A DNA stretch of 6,809 nucleotides from Oscillospiraceae bacterium (GCA_014796735.1 JAAVIG010000175.1:1-6809), one strand, 5' to 3'; positions 1-6,716 are shown, numbered from the stretch's first letter. A program made the numbers and translations. Notes: generated by a model not told the origin, from the sequence alone.

Positions 1-2882
1 CAGGAGATTATCAATGTGAATTCTTGGAAGACGGATCGATCTGCTTGAGTGAATATATAGGGCATAGCAGTGATGTTACTATTCCCTCAAAAATTTACGG
101 CAGAGATGTTACGATGATAGGCGGCGGTTACGGGAGAATGTTTAGTGACGAATTGACTTCGGTTAATATCCCCGACAGCGTAACCAAAATAGGCGCTTAC
201 ACGTTTTCAGACTGCAGCTCGTTGACCTTTATTGATATTCCCGACAAAGTAGTATCAATAGACAATAATGCATTTGAATACTGCAGCTCGTTGACCTCTA
301 TTGAAATTCCGGACAAAGTAGTATCAATAGGCGAATCTGCATTTAAAGGTTGTGGTGCGCTGACCTCACTTGAAATCCCTGAAGGTGTATCAATAGGCGA
401 ATCAGCATTTGATGGCTGCGATGCGATGACATCCATTGAATTTTCCAACGGTGTGTCAATTGGCGAATTGGCGTTTGCCGGGTGCAATTCGCTGACCTCG
501 ATCGATATTCCCGATGGCGTAACATCGATAAGCGGAGGAGCGTTTGGTTTTTGCAGTTCCCTTTCTTCTATAAACGTCAATACTGAAAATGAGAATTATA
601 CGTCAATAGACGGAGCTTTATACAGTAAAGACGAGTCGGAGCTGTTATGCTATCCTGCCGGAAAAACCGAAACTTCGTTTATTATTCCCAAAGATGTAAC
701 TTCATTAGGTGACTATGCGTTTGCAGACTGCACCTCACTGACTTCAATTGAAATTCCTAATAGTGTGACATCAATAGGCATGTACACATTTGGCGGTTGC
801 ACCTCACTGACTTCGATTGAAATTCCTGATAGTGTGACATCAATAGGCGTGTCCGCATTTCGCCATTGCACTTCACTGACTTCTATAGAAATTCCCAACA
901 AAGTGACATCAATAGAAAATTACGTATTTAGCGGCTGCACTTCGCTGACAATGGTAGAAATACCGGATAGTGTAACATCAATAGGCTATGGCGCATTTTA
1001 TGGCTGCAGATCACTTACCGCAGTTGTGATTCCCGACAGCGTAACATCGATAATTGAGTCTGAAAAATATCCCGAGAAGTTTCCCGATGCTTTTGCCGAT
1101 TGTTCTCCCAATTTAATAATTTACGGCAAAGAGGGTTCATATGCCGAAACCTATGCAAAAAGAAAAGATATTGAATTTAAACCCATAGAGGAATTCCCGC
1201 CCGAAACACCCATTGACCCCGATCCCGACGATGACCCCGTTTCCGTCACAATCGGCGATTACACCGTTTACTTTACGGAGGACAACGGAGCTTTAACGAT
1301 CACGGACATAACAGGCTCCGGCACCAATCTTATGATCCCCGCCGAAATAAACGGCAAACCCGTTAAAGCCATATCCGAGACTGCCTTTGCCAACGCTGAG
1401 GATATTCAATCGGTATATATTCCCGACAGCGTAGACAGCATAGAAGGCAACCCGTTCGCCGCCTGCCCCGATCTCACCGACATTTACTACGGCGGTACTG
1501 AAAATAAATGGTACATAGCGGCGTCGGGTATTCCCTTTGAAGATGACCCATTGCCTAATGTTACGTTCCATTTCGGTGTAAGCGACGGCTTATCCGAGGA
1601 TCACCCCGTAAAGGAAGCGGGAAAAGAAACGGTTGAAACGGCAATTAAGTTTAATACCGGTGAAGGCGCTCCCGTGATTTATATTGAGGGAAATCAAGCC
1701 GTTATCTCGGAAGAAGGGCTTGCGGTGATCAAGGCATTGAACACACCCGTAATTTTGCAGATGAAAAATTATTCCCTCAAAATAAATCCTGACGATATAA
1801 AGACACCTTCCGACTTTAGTATTCTTGTTAAAACCGCCGACAGCTCGGATAATATCGAGCAGTGGGCAGATCCCGCAAATTCTCTTATGATAATTCCTCA
1901 AAAGCCTGCCGAAGGTGACTTCGGAATGACCGTTGAAATTAACCTTTCGGAGGACATTCTTCCTTTCTCGGTGGATTCCGCGCCTTATTTTTACCACATT
2001 GACGGAAACGACAATATCGAGGATTACAGCAGCGCGGTAAGCTGTGATAAAGACAGCAAGGTGATTTCAGTCAGCCTTTCTCACGCTTCAAAGTATCTTT
2101 TGACGGCATCGGCGGTTGACTTGGGCGAAGATACTTCCGGCGGTTCGGAGTCCACGGAGCCTACAGTACCAACAGAACCCACCAACCCTACGGAGCCTCC
2201 CGAACCTACGGTACCCACGGAACCTACGAATCCTACTGAGCCTCCCGAACCTACGGTACCCACAGAACCTACGAATCCTACCGAGTCTTCCGAACCTACG
2301 GTACCCACAGAACCCACGAATCCTACGGAATCTTCCGAACCTACTGTACCCACCGATCCCACGAATCCGTCAGATACTTCCGAGCCTGCGGACTCCACCG
2401 ATCCCACGAATCCTACGGAGCCTTCCGTTCCTACAACTACACGCACCCCGATAAAGTTTGTTGTTCCCGAAACAACAACGTCGGTCATCACCGCAGACAC
2501 GTTTTTGGAAAACACGGCGGCGGCAACAATAAATTCGAGTAACGGTTCGGCATTTTCTGTTGAGTTTGAATCGGAAGAAACAGCCGAAGCTACCGTAACG
2601 GCAGAAGAAGCACAGCCTGTTACCATAGTCACATCTTCGGCGGCGTCTACGACTGTTCCGCCCGACGAGGCAGAGGTGTCGCTTGATACGACAAATTCAA
2701 GCACCGGAAACAGCGGTGTTGCTAACGCGCCGATCGGAAATGTAGGTGCTGACGAGGCGCAAGAGGAGAAAAACCTTAACACAGGCGATTCTTCCGTATC
2801 GCTCACGCCCTTGATGATTATATCGGCGGCGGTAGTATTTAACGGTACGGCGCTGTTCGGAAAAAAGAAGGAAGATAAATAA
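1..2882 (+). CDS. BspA-like leucine-rich-repeat surface protein, 5'-truncated by the window
   Basis: This is the C-terminal part of a secreted cell-surface protein. The frame is open from base 3 (Gly-Asp-Tyr-Gln-Cys-Glu-Phe) into a TTG at 24. That TTG has no ribosome site and lies inside a conserved module, so the real start is upstream. Counting the TTG as residue 1 (952 residues to the TAA), the order is: capping module 1-40; about 12 LRR_5/BspA repeats 44-360, mostly 23 residues, built on C-x-SLTSIEIP and VTSIG..AF; acidic Pro/Asp linker 391-405; second capping module and short LRR block 411-491, ending in YYGGTENKW; a beta-rich domain about 530-700; Pro/Thr stalk 712-801; Ser/Thr/Ala-rich region to about 915; NLNTG, a hydrophobic helix 925-945 and a KKKEDK tail. 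BspA-type repeats in other bacteria mediate adhesion to host or matrix proteins; that role here is inference. Confidence is high for the family and low for the ligand. Confidence 0.9.
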   Translation, partial: GDYQCEFLEDGSICLSEYIGHSSDVTIPSKIYGRDVTMIGGGYGRMFSDELTSVNIPDSVTKIGAYTFSDCSSLTFIDIPDKVVSIDNNAFEYCSSLTSIEIPDKVVSIGESAFKGCGALTSLEIPEGVSIGESAFDGCDAMTSIEFSNGVSIGELAFAGCNSLTSIDIPDGVTSISGGAFGFCSSLSSINVNTENENYTSIDGALYSKDESELLCYPAGKTETSFIIPKDVTSLGDYAFADCTSLTSIEIPNSVTSIGMYTFGGCTSLTSIEIPDSVTSIGVSAFRHCTSLTSIEIPNKVTSIENYVFSGCTSLTMVEIPDSVTSIGYGAFYGCRSLTAVVIPDSVTSIIESEKYPEKFPDAFADCSPNLIIYGKEGSYAETYAKRKDIEFKPIEEFPPETPIDPDPDDDPVSVTIGDYTVYFTEDNGALTITDITGSGTNLMIPAEINGKPVKAISETAFANAEDIQSVYIPDSVDSIEGNPFAACPDLTDIYYGGTENKWYIAASGIPFEDDPLPNVTFHFGVSDGLSEDHPVKEAGKETVETAIKFNTGEGAPVIYIEGNQAVISEEGLAVIKALNTPVILQMKNYSLKINPDDIKTPSDFSILVKTADSSDNIEQWADPANSLMIIPQKPAEGDFGMTVEINLSEDILPFSVDSAPYFYHIDGNDNIEDYSSAVSCDKDSKVISVSLSHASKYLLTASAVDLGEDTSGGSESTEPTVPTEPTNPTEPPEPTVPTEPTNPTEPPEPTVPTEPTNPTESSEPTVPTEPTNPTESSEPTVPTDPTNPSDTSEPADSTDPTNPTEPSVPTTTRTPIKFVVPETTTSVITADTFLENTAAATINSSNGSAFSVEFESEETAEATVTAEEAQPVTIVTSSAASTTVPPDEAEVSLDTTNSSTGNSGVANAPIGNVGADEAQEEKNLNTGDSSVSLTPLMIISAAVVFNGTALFGKKKEDK
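153..1103 (+). repeat. LRR_5/BspA repeat array, about 12 units of 66-69 bp
   Basis: Twelve in-frame repeats encode the first LRR domain. Cysteine codons mark unit starts at 213, 282, 351, 417, 483, 552, 729, 798, 867, 936 and 1005. Most units are 69 bp (23 residues). The units at 351 and 417 are 66 bp, having lost one residue just before SIG. The unit at 552 is expanded to 177 bp by a non-LRR island (INVNTENENYTSIDG, then a stretch ending in CYPAGK), an interruption commonly seen in BspA proteins. Units at 729 and 798 differ at only 2 of their first 51 bases, which points to recent duplication or gene conversion. Confidence 0.9.
1254..1526 (+). other. Second capping module and short LRR block within the surface protein
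   Basis: After an acidic Pro/Asp linker the protein restarts with GDYTVYFTEDNG and, further on, IPAEINGKPVKAI. This has the same layout as the start of the window (GDYQCEFLEDG, then IPSKIYGRDVTMIG). Two LRR units follow (ETAF to VYIPDSVDSIEG, then NPFAACPDLTDIYYGG). The closing YYGGTENKW segment resembles the usual C-terminal end of clostridial LRR_5 domains. The protein therefore carries two separately capped LRR domains, the second far shorter than the first. Confidence 0.75.
1611..2123 (+). other. Unassigned beta-rich extracellular domain between the LRRs and the stalk
   Basis: Residues about 530-700 (TTG at 24 = 1) are neither LRR nor low complexity. Alternating hydrophobic strands are visible: APVIYIEGNQAVIS, TPVILQMKNYSLKINPDDI, DFSILVKT, FGMTVEINLS, PYFYHIDGNDNIEDYSS and KVISVSLSHASKYLLTA. 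The pattern of a short strand, 'EEGLAVIKAL' helix, 'DDI' loop, 'FGMTVEINL' strand and final 'SHASKYLLT' is one I associate with a recurring C-terminal domain of clostridial secreted proteins. I cannot assign a named family. A stalk-proximal spacer or fold-stabilising domain is a guess. Confidence 0.5.
2157..2426 (+). repeat. Six tandem 45-bp repeats encoding a Pro/Thr/Glu stalk
   Basis: Exactly six 15-residue copies of the type EPTVPTEPTNPTEPP start at 2157, 2202, 2247, 2292, 2337 and 2382. Copies 3-4 end in ESS. Copies 5-6 are more diverged (DPTNPSDTS; EPADSTDPTNPTEPS). Such Pro/Thr stalks project surface domains through the cell wall, and the threonines are possible glycosylation sites (inference). 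Copy number may vary between strains by slippage or recombination in 45-bp steps, which keeps the frame. Confidence 0.92.
2772..2879 (+). other. C-terminal sorting-like signal (NLNTG, hydrophobic helix, KKKEDK)
   Basis: The protein ends with NLNTGDSS, then a hydrophobic stretch from about VSLTPLMIISAAVVF to ALF, then GKKKEDK. This is the three-part layout of a sortase substrate. The pentapeptide NLNTG matches NPxTG/LPxTG only in part, with Leu where Pro is expected. It may be a substrate of a divergent clostridial sortase, or simply a C-terminal membrane anchor. Either reading puts the protein on the outer surface with its C-terminus at the membrane. Confidence 0.6.
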
Positions 2883-2905
2883 ACGGCGTTATACTCAAAA
2901 ATAAC

Positions 2906-2952
2906 AGAGCCGCTGCCTTAAACAAGAATAAGGCGGCGGCTCTTTTGTTTTG
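2906..2952 (+). terminator. Rho-independent terminator of the LRR surface-protein gene
   Basis: A 15-bp stem pairs AGAGCCGCTGCCTTA (2906-2920) with TAAGGCGGCGGCTCT (2929-2943), including one G-U pair. The loop is AACAAGAA (8 nt), and the stem is followed by TTTGTTTT. It begins 23 bases after the stop codon. It is strong enough to separate this gene from ppdK. Confidence 0.93.
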
Positions 2953-3067
2953 GTACGCTAAAAAGATGAGAAAATTTTTAAGTAGATATTAACGAAAATT
3001 TGGACGTGTTTTTGTCTAAATCGGCAATTTTCCTCTCATAAAGCCGTAAAAAAGCATTTGTTTCGAT

Positions 3068-3085
3068 TGTAAAGTGCACCTTACA
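3068..3085. promoter_or_regulatory. Operator-like 18-bp near-palindrome upstream of ppdK
   Basis: TGTAAAGTGCACCTTACA pairs at 8 of 9 symmetric positions with no spacer. It lies in a long AT-rich stretch, 42 bases upstream of the proposed ppdK -35 element. The size and symmetry fit a dimeric regulator site. I do not match it to a named regulator: it lacks the spacing of Rex (TTGT..ACAA) sites. It could be chance. Confidence 0.35.
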
Positions 3086-3127
3086 CAAAAAATTGTTAAA
3101 AATTTACGGAAAATTTTGAAAAAGTAC

Positions 3128-3156
3128 TGGAAATTTGGCTTCTGTTCTGTTATAAT
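3128..3156 (+). promoter_or_regulatory. ppdK promoter (sigma-A type, extended -10)
   Basis: A perfect TATAAT at 3151-3156 is preceded by TG one base upstream (TGT-TATAAT, 3148-3156), an extended -10. A weak -35 (TGGAAA, 3128-3133, 4 of 6 matches) sits at exactly 17-bp spacing. Transcription would begin near 3163, giving a leader of about 84 nt before the ATG at 3247. I see no riboswitch or attenuator structure in that leader. Confidence 0.75.
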
Positions 3157-3231
3157 AATATTGTTATGATTGGTAAGTCCCGAATGAGCATAAACCAAGG
3201 ACAAGCCGATTTTATAAACTTTTACACTTTT

Positions 3232-3237
3232 AGGAGG
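3232..3237 (+). promoter_or_regulatory. Ribosome binding site that fixes the ppdK start
   Basis: A perfect AGGAGG ends nine bases before the ATG at 3247. The frame is also open from an ATG at 3166, but that ATG lies at the predicted transcription start, has no Shine-Dalgarno, and would add 27 residues unlike the family's N-terminus. Confidence 0.92.
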
Positions 3238-3246
3238 AAAACTCAA

Positions 3247-5874
3247 ATGGCAAAAAAGTATTGTTATCTTTTCTCAGAGGGCAATGCTGACATGAGAGAG
3301 CTTTTGGGCGGCAAGGGCGCGAACCTCGCGGAAATGACCAATATCGGTCTTCCCGTACCCCAGGGCTTTACCATCACAACAGAGGCTTGTACACAGTATT
3401 ATGAAGACGGCCGCCAGATCAGCGATGAAATCCAGGCTGAAATCAACGAGTATATCGTAAAAATGGAAGGCATCGTAGGCAAGAAATTCGGCGACAAGGA
3501 AAATCCCCTTCTGGTTTCCGTTCGTTCGGGTGCAAGAGCTTCAATGCCCGGTATGATGGATACAATTCTTAACCTCGGTCTTAACGAGGACGTTGTACAG
3601 GTAATGGCTGAAAAGTCCGGCAATCCCCGCTGGGCTTGGGACTGCTACAGAAGATTCATTCAGATGTATTCCGACGTTGTTATGGAGGTCGGCAAGAAAT
3701 ATTTTGAACAGCTCATCGACAAGATGAAGGAAAAAAAGGGCGTTAAGCAGGACGTTGAGCTTACCGCCGAGGATCTTAAGGAGCTTGCTACTCAGTTTAA
3801 GGCTGAATATAAGTCAAAGATCGGACAGGATTTCCCCACCGATCCCAAGGAACAGCTTATGGGCGCGGTTAAGGCAGTATTCCGTTCTTGGGACAACCCC
3901 AGGGCTAACGTTTACCGCCGTGACAACGACATTCCTTATTCTTGGGGTACTGCCGTTAACGTACAGTCTATGGCGTTCGGCAACATGGGCGACGACTGCG
4001 GTACAGGCGTTGCGTTCACACGTGACCCCGCTACAGGCGCAAAGGGCTTGTTCGGCGAGTTCTTGACCAACGCACAGGGCGAGGACGTTGTTGCGGGTGT
4101 TCGTACTCCTATGCACATCAACGAGATGGAGCAGAAGTTCCCCGAAGCGTTCAAGCAGTTTGTTGAAGTTTGCGCTACTCTTGAAAAGCACTACAGAGAT
4201 ATGCAGGATATGGAGTTCACCGTTGAGCACGGCAAGCTTTATATGCTCCAGACACGTAACGGTAAGAGAACCGCTCAGGCTGCTCTTAAGATTGCGTGCG
4301 ATCTGGTTGACGAGGGCATGAGAACCGAGCAGGAGGCTGTTCTTATGATCGATCCCCGTAACCTTGATACACTTCTTCACCCTCAGTTCGACGCAAAGGC
4401 TCTTAAGGCTGCCACACCTATCGGCAAGGGCTTGGGCGCATCTCCCGGCGCGGCTTGCGGCAAGATCGTATTTACCGCCGAGGACGCCGAGGCTTGGAAG
4501 GCAAGAGGCGAAAAGGTTGTTCTTGTTCGTCTTGAGACCTCTCCCGAGGACATCACCGGCATGAAGGCTTCTCAGGGTATTCTGACTGTAAGAGGCGGTA
4601 TGACCTCTCACGCTGCCGTTGTTGCAAGAGGCATGGGTACCTGCTGCGTATCGGGCTGCTCCGAGATCTCTATGGACGAGGAGAACAAGAAGTTCACTCT
4701 TGCGGGCAAGGAATTCCACGAGGGCGACTGGATCTCCATTGACGGCTCCACCGGTAATATTTACGACGGAGTTATCGAAACCGTTGACGCTACTATCGCG
4801 GGCGAGTTCGGCAGGATCATGGCTTGGGCTGACAAGTACAGAGTTCTTAAGGTTAGAACCAACGCGGATACTCCCACAGACGCCAAGAAGGCAAGAGAAT
4901 TGGGCGCAGAGGGTATCGGTCTTTGCCGTACAGAGCATATGTTCTTTGCGGAAGACAGAATCGCCGCGTTCCGTGAGATGATCTGCTCCGATACAGTTGA
5001 AGAGCGCGAAAAGGCTTTGGAAAAGATACTGCCTTATCAGCAGGGCGACTTTGAGCAGCTTTACGAGGCTCTTGAAGGCAACCCCGTTACCATTCGTTTC
5101 CTCGATCCTCCTCTCCACGAGTTTGTTCCCACCGAAGAGGCTGACATCAAGAAGCTGGCTGACGCACAGGGCAAGTCCGTTGAGACCATTAAGAATATTA
5201 TTACTTCTCTCCACGAGTTCAACCCCATGATGGGTCACAGAGGCTGCCGTCTTGCGGTAACTTATCCCGAGATCGCAAAGATGCAGACAAGAGCGGTTAT
5301 CCGCGCTGCCCTCAACGTTAAGAAGGCTCATCCCGACTGGAACATCGTTCCCGAGATCATGATCCCGCTGGTTGGTGAGATCAAGGAATTGAAGTACGTT
5401 AAGGACATCGTTGTTGCGGTTGCCGACGAAGAGATCAAGAACGCGGGCAGCGATCTTAAGTACGAAGTAGGTACAATGATCGAGATTCCCCGTGCTGCTC
5501 TTACTGCCGACGAGATCGCTAAGGAGGCTGAGTTCTTCTGCTTCGGTACAAATGACCTTACACAGATGACCTACGGCTTCTCCCGTGATGACGCAGGCAA
5601 GTTCCTGAACGCTTACTACGACGCTAAGATCTTCGAGAACGATCCTTTCGCTAAGCTCGACCAGACCGGCGTTGGCAAGCTTATGGAAATGGCTATCAAG
5701 CTCGGCAAGGCTACACGTCCCGAAATGCACGTTGGTATCTGCGGCGAGCACGGCGGCGATCCTACCTCCGTTGAGTTCTGCCACCAGCTTGGCTTGACTT
5801 ACGTTTCCTGCTCTCCTTTCCGTGTGCCTATCGCAAGATTGGCTGCGGCACAGGCTGCTATTAAGAGCAAGTAA
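3247..5874 (+). CDS. ppdK: Pyruvate, phosphate dikinase
   Basis: Cytosolic enzyme (EC 2.7.9.1) that interconverts ATP + pyruvate + Pi and AMP + PEP + PPi. In many anaerobic clostridia it works in glycolysis beside or instead of pyruvate kinase; that direction is inferred here. At 875 residues it is full length for the bacterial enzyme. The N-terminal ATP-grasp domain (about 1-340) has GGKGANLAEM (Lys23), SVRSGARASMPGM (Arg93) and LQTRNGKRTAQ (Arg337). The central swivelling phosphohistidine domain has GGMTSHAAVVARG, with catalytic His455 and Thr453, the residue that regulatory kinase/phosphatases modify in plants and some bacteria. The C-terminal TIM barrel has GLCRTEHMFF (Arg561), TIRFLDPPLHEF (Arg617), FFCFGTNDLTQMTYGFSRDD and ICGEHGGDP (acid/base Cys832). 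All key residues are intact. The gene has its own promoter and terminator, so it is apparently monocistronic. Codon choice is strongly biased, as expected of a highly expressed gene. Confidence 0.98.
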   Translation: MAKKYCYLFSEGNADMRELLGGKGANLAEMTNIGLPVPQGFTITTEACTQYYEDGRQISDEIQAEINEYIVKMEGIVGKKFGDKENPLLVSVRSGARASMPGMMDTILNLGLNEDVVQVMAEKSGNPRWAWDCYRRFIQMYSDVVMEVGKKYFEQLIDKMKEKKGVKQDVELTAEDLKELATQFKAEYKSKIGQDFPTDPKEQLMGAVKAVFRSWDNPRANVYRRDNDIPYSWGTAVNVQSMAFGNMGDDCGTGVAFTRDPATGAKGLFGEFLTNAQGEDVVAGVRTPMHINEMEQKFPEAFKQFVEVCATLEKHYRDMQDMEFTVEHGKLYMLQTRNGKRTAQAALKIACDLVDEGMRTEQEAVLMIDPRNLDTLLHPQFDAKALKAATPIGKGLGASPGAACGKIVFTAEDAEAWKARGEKVVLVRLETSPEDITGMKASQGILTVRGGMTSHAAVVARGMGTCCVSGCSEISMDEENKKFTLAGKEFHEGDWISIDGSTGNIYDGVIETVDATIAGEFGRIMAWADKYRVLKVRTNADTPTDAKKARELGAEGIGLCRTEHMFFAEDRIAAFREMICSDTVEEREKALEKILPYQQGDFEQLYEALEGNPVTIRFLDPPLHEFVPTEEADIKKLADAQGKSVETIKNIITSLHEFNPMMGHRGCRLAVTYPEIAKMQTRAVIRAALNVKKAHPDWNIVPEIMIPLVGEIKELKYVKDIVVAVADEEIKNAGSDLKYEVGTMIEIPRAALTADEIAKEAEFFCFGTNDLTQMTYGFSRDDAGKFLNAYYDAKIFENDPFAKLDQTGVGKLMEMAIKLGKATRPEMHVGICGEHGGDPTSVEFCHQLGLTYVSCSPFRVPIARLAAAQAAIKSK

Positions 5875-5902
5875 GGCTTAGACCGATTTAAGTAAAAATA
5901 AT

Positions 5903-5953
5903 AAACCGCCCTGTTATGCAGATGTGCTGCGTAACGGGGCGGTTTTATTTTTT
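5903..5953 (+). terminator. Rho-independent terminator of ppdK
   Basis: A 19-bp stem pairs AAACCGCCCTGTTATGCAG (5903-5921) with 5927-5945, with two G-U pairs. The loop is only five bases (ATGTG), and a U-rich tail (TTTTATTTTTTA) follows. It begins 28 bases after the ppdK stop. Confidence 0.95.
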
Positions 5954-5972
5954 ATCATTGTAAATCTTATGC

Positions 5973-6001
5973 TTGACTTGTAATTTTAAGTGTGGTATTA
6001 T
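5973..6001 (+). promoter_or_regulatory. Promoter of the small membrane-anchored protein gene
   Basis: TTGACT (5973-5978, 5 of 6) and TATTAT (5996-6001, 5 of 6) are separated by exactly 17 bp. TGG directly before TATTAT forms an extended -10. It lies just after the ppdK terminator and predicts a start near 6008, about 56 nt ahead of the ATG at 6064. It is a better consensus match than the ppdK promoter, which argues that the downstream gene is live. Confidence 0.78.
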
Positions 6002-6050
6002 TATATTATAAAAAATATGGTTGAAATAAATAATTGTATTTTTGACATTT

Positions 6051-6056
6051 AGAGGA
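6051..6056 (+). promoter_or_regulatory. Ribosome binding site for the ATG at 6064
   Basis: AGAGGA, with its last G at 6055, sits eight bases before ATG 6064-6066. This is ideal spacing. No comparable site precedes the TTG at 6042 that heads the uninterrupted long frame. The site therefore selects a start that is one base out of phase with the body of the gene. Confidence 0.75.
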
Positions 6057-6063
6057 AAACAAA

Positions 6064-6626
6064 ATGAGAAAATCAAAAAAATACTTATTTTACTGCCTAT
6101 CATTTTGGCGGCGATATTGATAATATCATTTTTTGCCGTGAAAGCACTGTGCTTCGGGGATAAAATAGTAAATTCGGAAAAATTGCTGATAGACAGCACA
6201 ACCTTGCTTCAATATGAGACCGAAAAGGGACAAAATATAGATATGGCTGTCAGCGGAGATATTATTGTTATAGGGGAGAAGCTTTATCAGGTACGTATAA
6301 TTTTGAACCAACAGGACGACGGCGAATGCTACGGAATTGAAAATGTTGACGTAAAGCTTACTGTTGACAGCAATGTGGATATTGTCGAAGCCTTTTACAG
6401 CGCAAACGGCCCGGATTATAAGTTTCCCGAGGTGGATTACTCCGAGGGAACAAAGACATTAAAGTGCTGCTCCGACAGGGGGTATCTGGATTTCAGGCTG
6501 ATACTGTCGGGAGATATGGCAGAGGAGGCGCTGCTTAATGTGGGATATGATATAACGGGGAAACAGATGTATTCCTTTAACAGGTTTTACGGATTTGAGG
6601 AAAATATTGAACTGCAAGTCAGATGA
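6064..6626 (+). CDS. Small membrane-anchored extracytoplasmic protein of unknown function; needs a -1 shift at an A7 run
   Basis: I do not recognise this family. The long frame (TGA at 6624) encodes a basic N-terminus, one hydrophobic helix (ILILLPIILAAILIISFFAV) and an outer domain of about 155 residues with alternating strands (LYQVRIIL, VDVKLTVDS, LDFRLIL) and cysteines in GECYG and KCCSD. It may be a beta-sandwich. Topology is probably N-in with the body outside. VKALC after the helix is a poor lipobox. The start is the problem. The ATG at 6064 has a good ribosome site but its own frame ends at TGA 6118-6120 after 18 codons. A -1 shift at A AAA AAA (6075-6081) gives MRKSKK joined directly to ILILLP, a natural-looking anchor, and 187 residues in all. 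Without a shift the long frame could begin only at TTG 6042 (194 residues, MTFRGKQNEKIKK...), with no ribosome site, or at weaker codons. Sequencing error, phase variation and slippage are all possible. Confidence 0.72.
6075..6081 (+). other. A7 slippery heptamer at the frame junction
   Basis: Read from ATG 6064, the codons are ATG AGA AAA TCA AAA AAA TAC, so the seven A's fall as A AAA AAA. This is the classic X XXY YYZ register for -1 ribosomal slippage. After the shift the next codon is ATA (Ile), which joins the long frame. The same result would come from one extra A, by mutation or by RNA polymerase slippage. A bulged hairpin downstream (CGGC 6109-6112 with GCCG 6135-6138, enclosing GATATT/AATATC at 6113-6127) surrounds the zero-frame stop. 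It lies 27 bases past the A run, farther than a usual stimulator. Confidence 0.5.
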
Positions 6627-6664
6627 TGTGCTTTTAACAAATTTTCGATTTTTCGGTTAGGTGT

Positions 6665-6683
6665 TTTTTATTGGCAATAAAAA
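6665..6683. repeat. AT-rich hairpin downstream of the last gene
   Basis: TTTTTATT (6665-6672) pairs with AATAAAAA (6676-6683) across a GGC triloop. The stem is purely A/T and has no U tract after it, so it is not a convincing terminator on this strand. The rest of 6627-6710 is A/T-rich and holds nothing else I can name. Confidence 0.35.
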
Positions 6684-6716
6684 GGGCTGTAAAAAACTAA
6701 AAAAGAAAATTTAGAA

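Noticed and set aside
24..26. TTG as the true start of the LRR protein
   Set aside because: The frame stays open upstream to base 3, and the residues there (GDYQCEF) continue a module repeated later in the protein. There is no Shine-Dalgarno, and a surface protein needs a signal peptide, which is not in the window.
2081..2806. Minus-strand open frame of 241 codons with a Gly/Val/Ser repeat
   Set aside because: The repeat is the antisense reading of the Pro/Thr stalk. It has no independent start signal and no promoter.
3068..3085. Rex (NADH-sensing) operator
   Set aside because: Although TTGT and ACAA flank the dyad, the spacing and half-sites do not match the Rex consensus, so I list only an unnamed operator-like dyad.
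3166..3246. In-frame upstream ATG extending ppdK by 27 residues
   Set aside because: The ATG falls at the predicted transcription start and lacks a ribosome site. AGGAGG at 3232 and the family N-terminus point to 3247.
3814..5784. Long open frame (656 codons) on the minus strand, antisense to ppdK
   Set aside because: It lies entirely inside a ppdK that has every catalytic motif. The translation shows no recognisable domain. Biased codon use in highly expressed genes commonly leaves the antisense frame free of stops.
6141..6155. Lipobox making the last gene a lipoprotein
   Set aside because: The cysteine in VKALC follows a long hydrophobic helix but has Lys at -3, unlike a normal lipobox.
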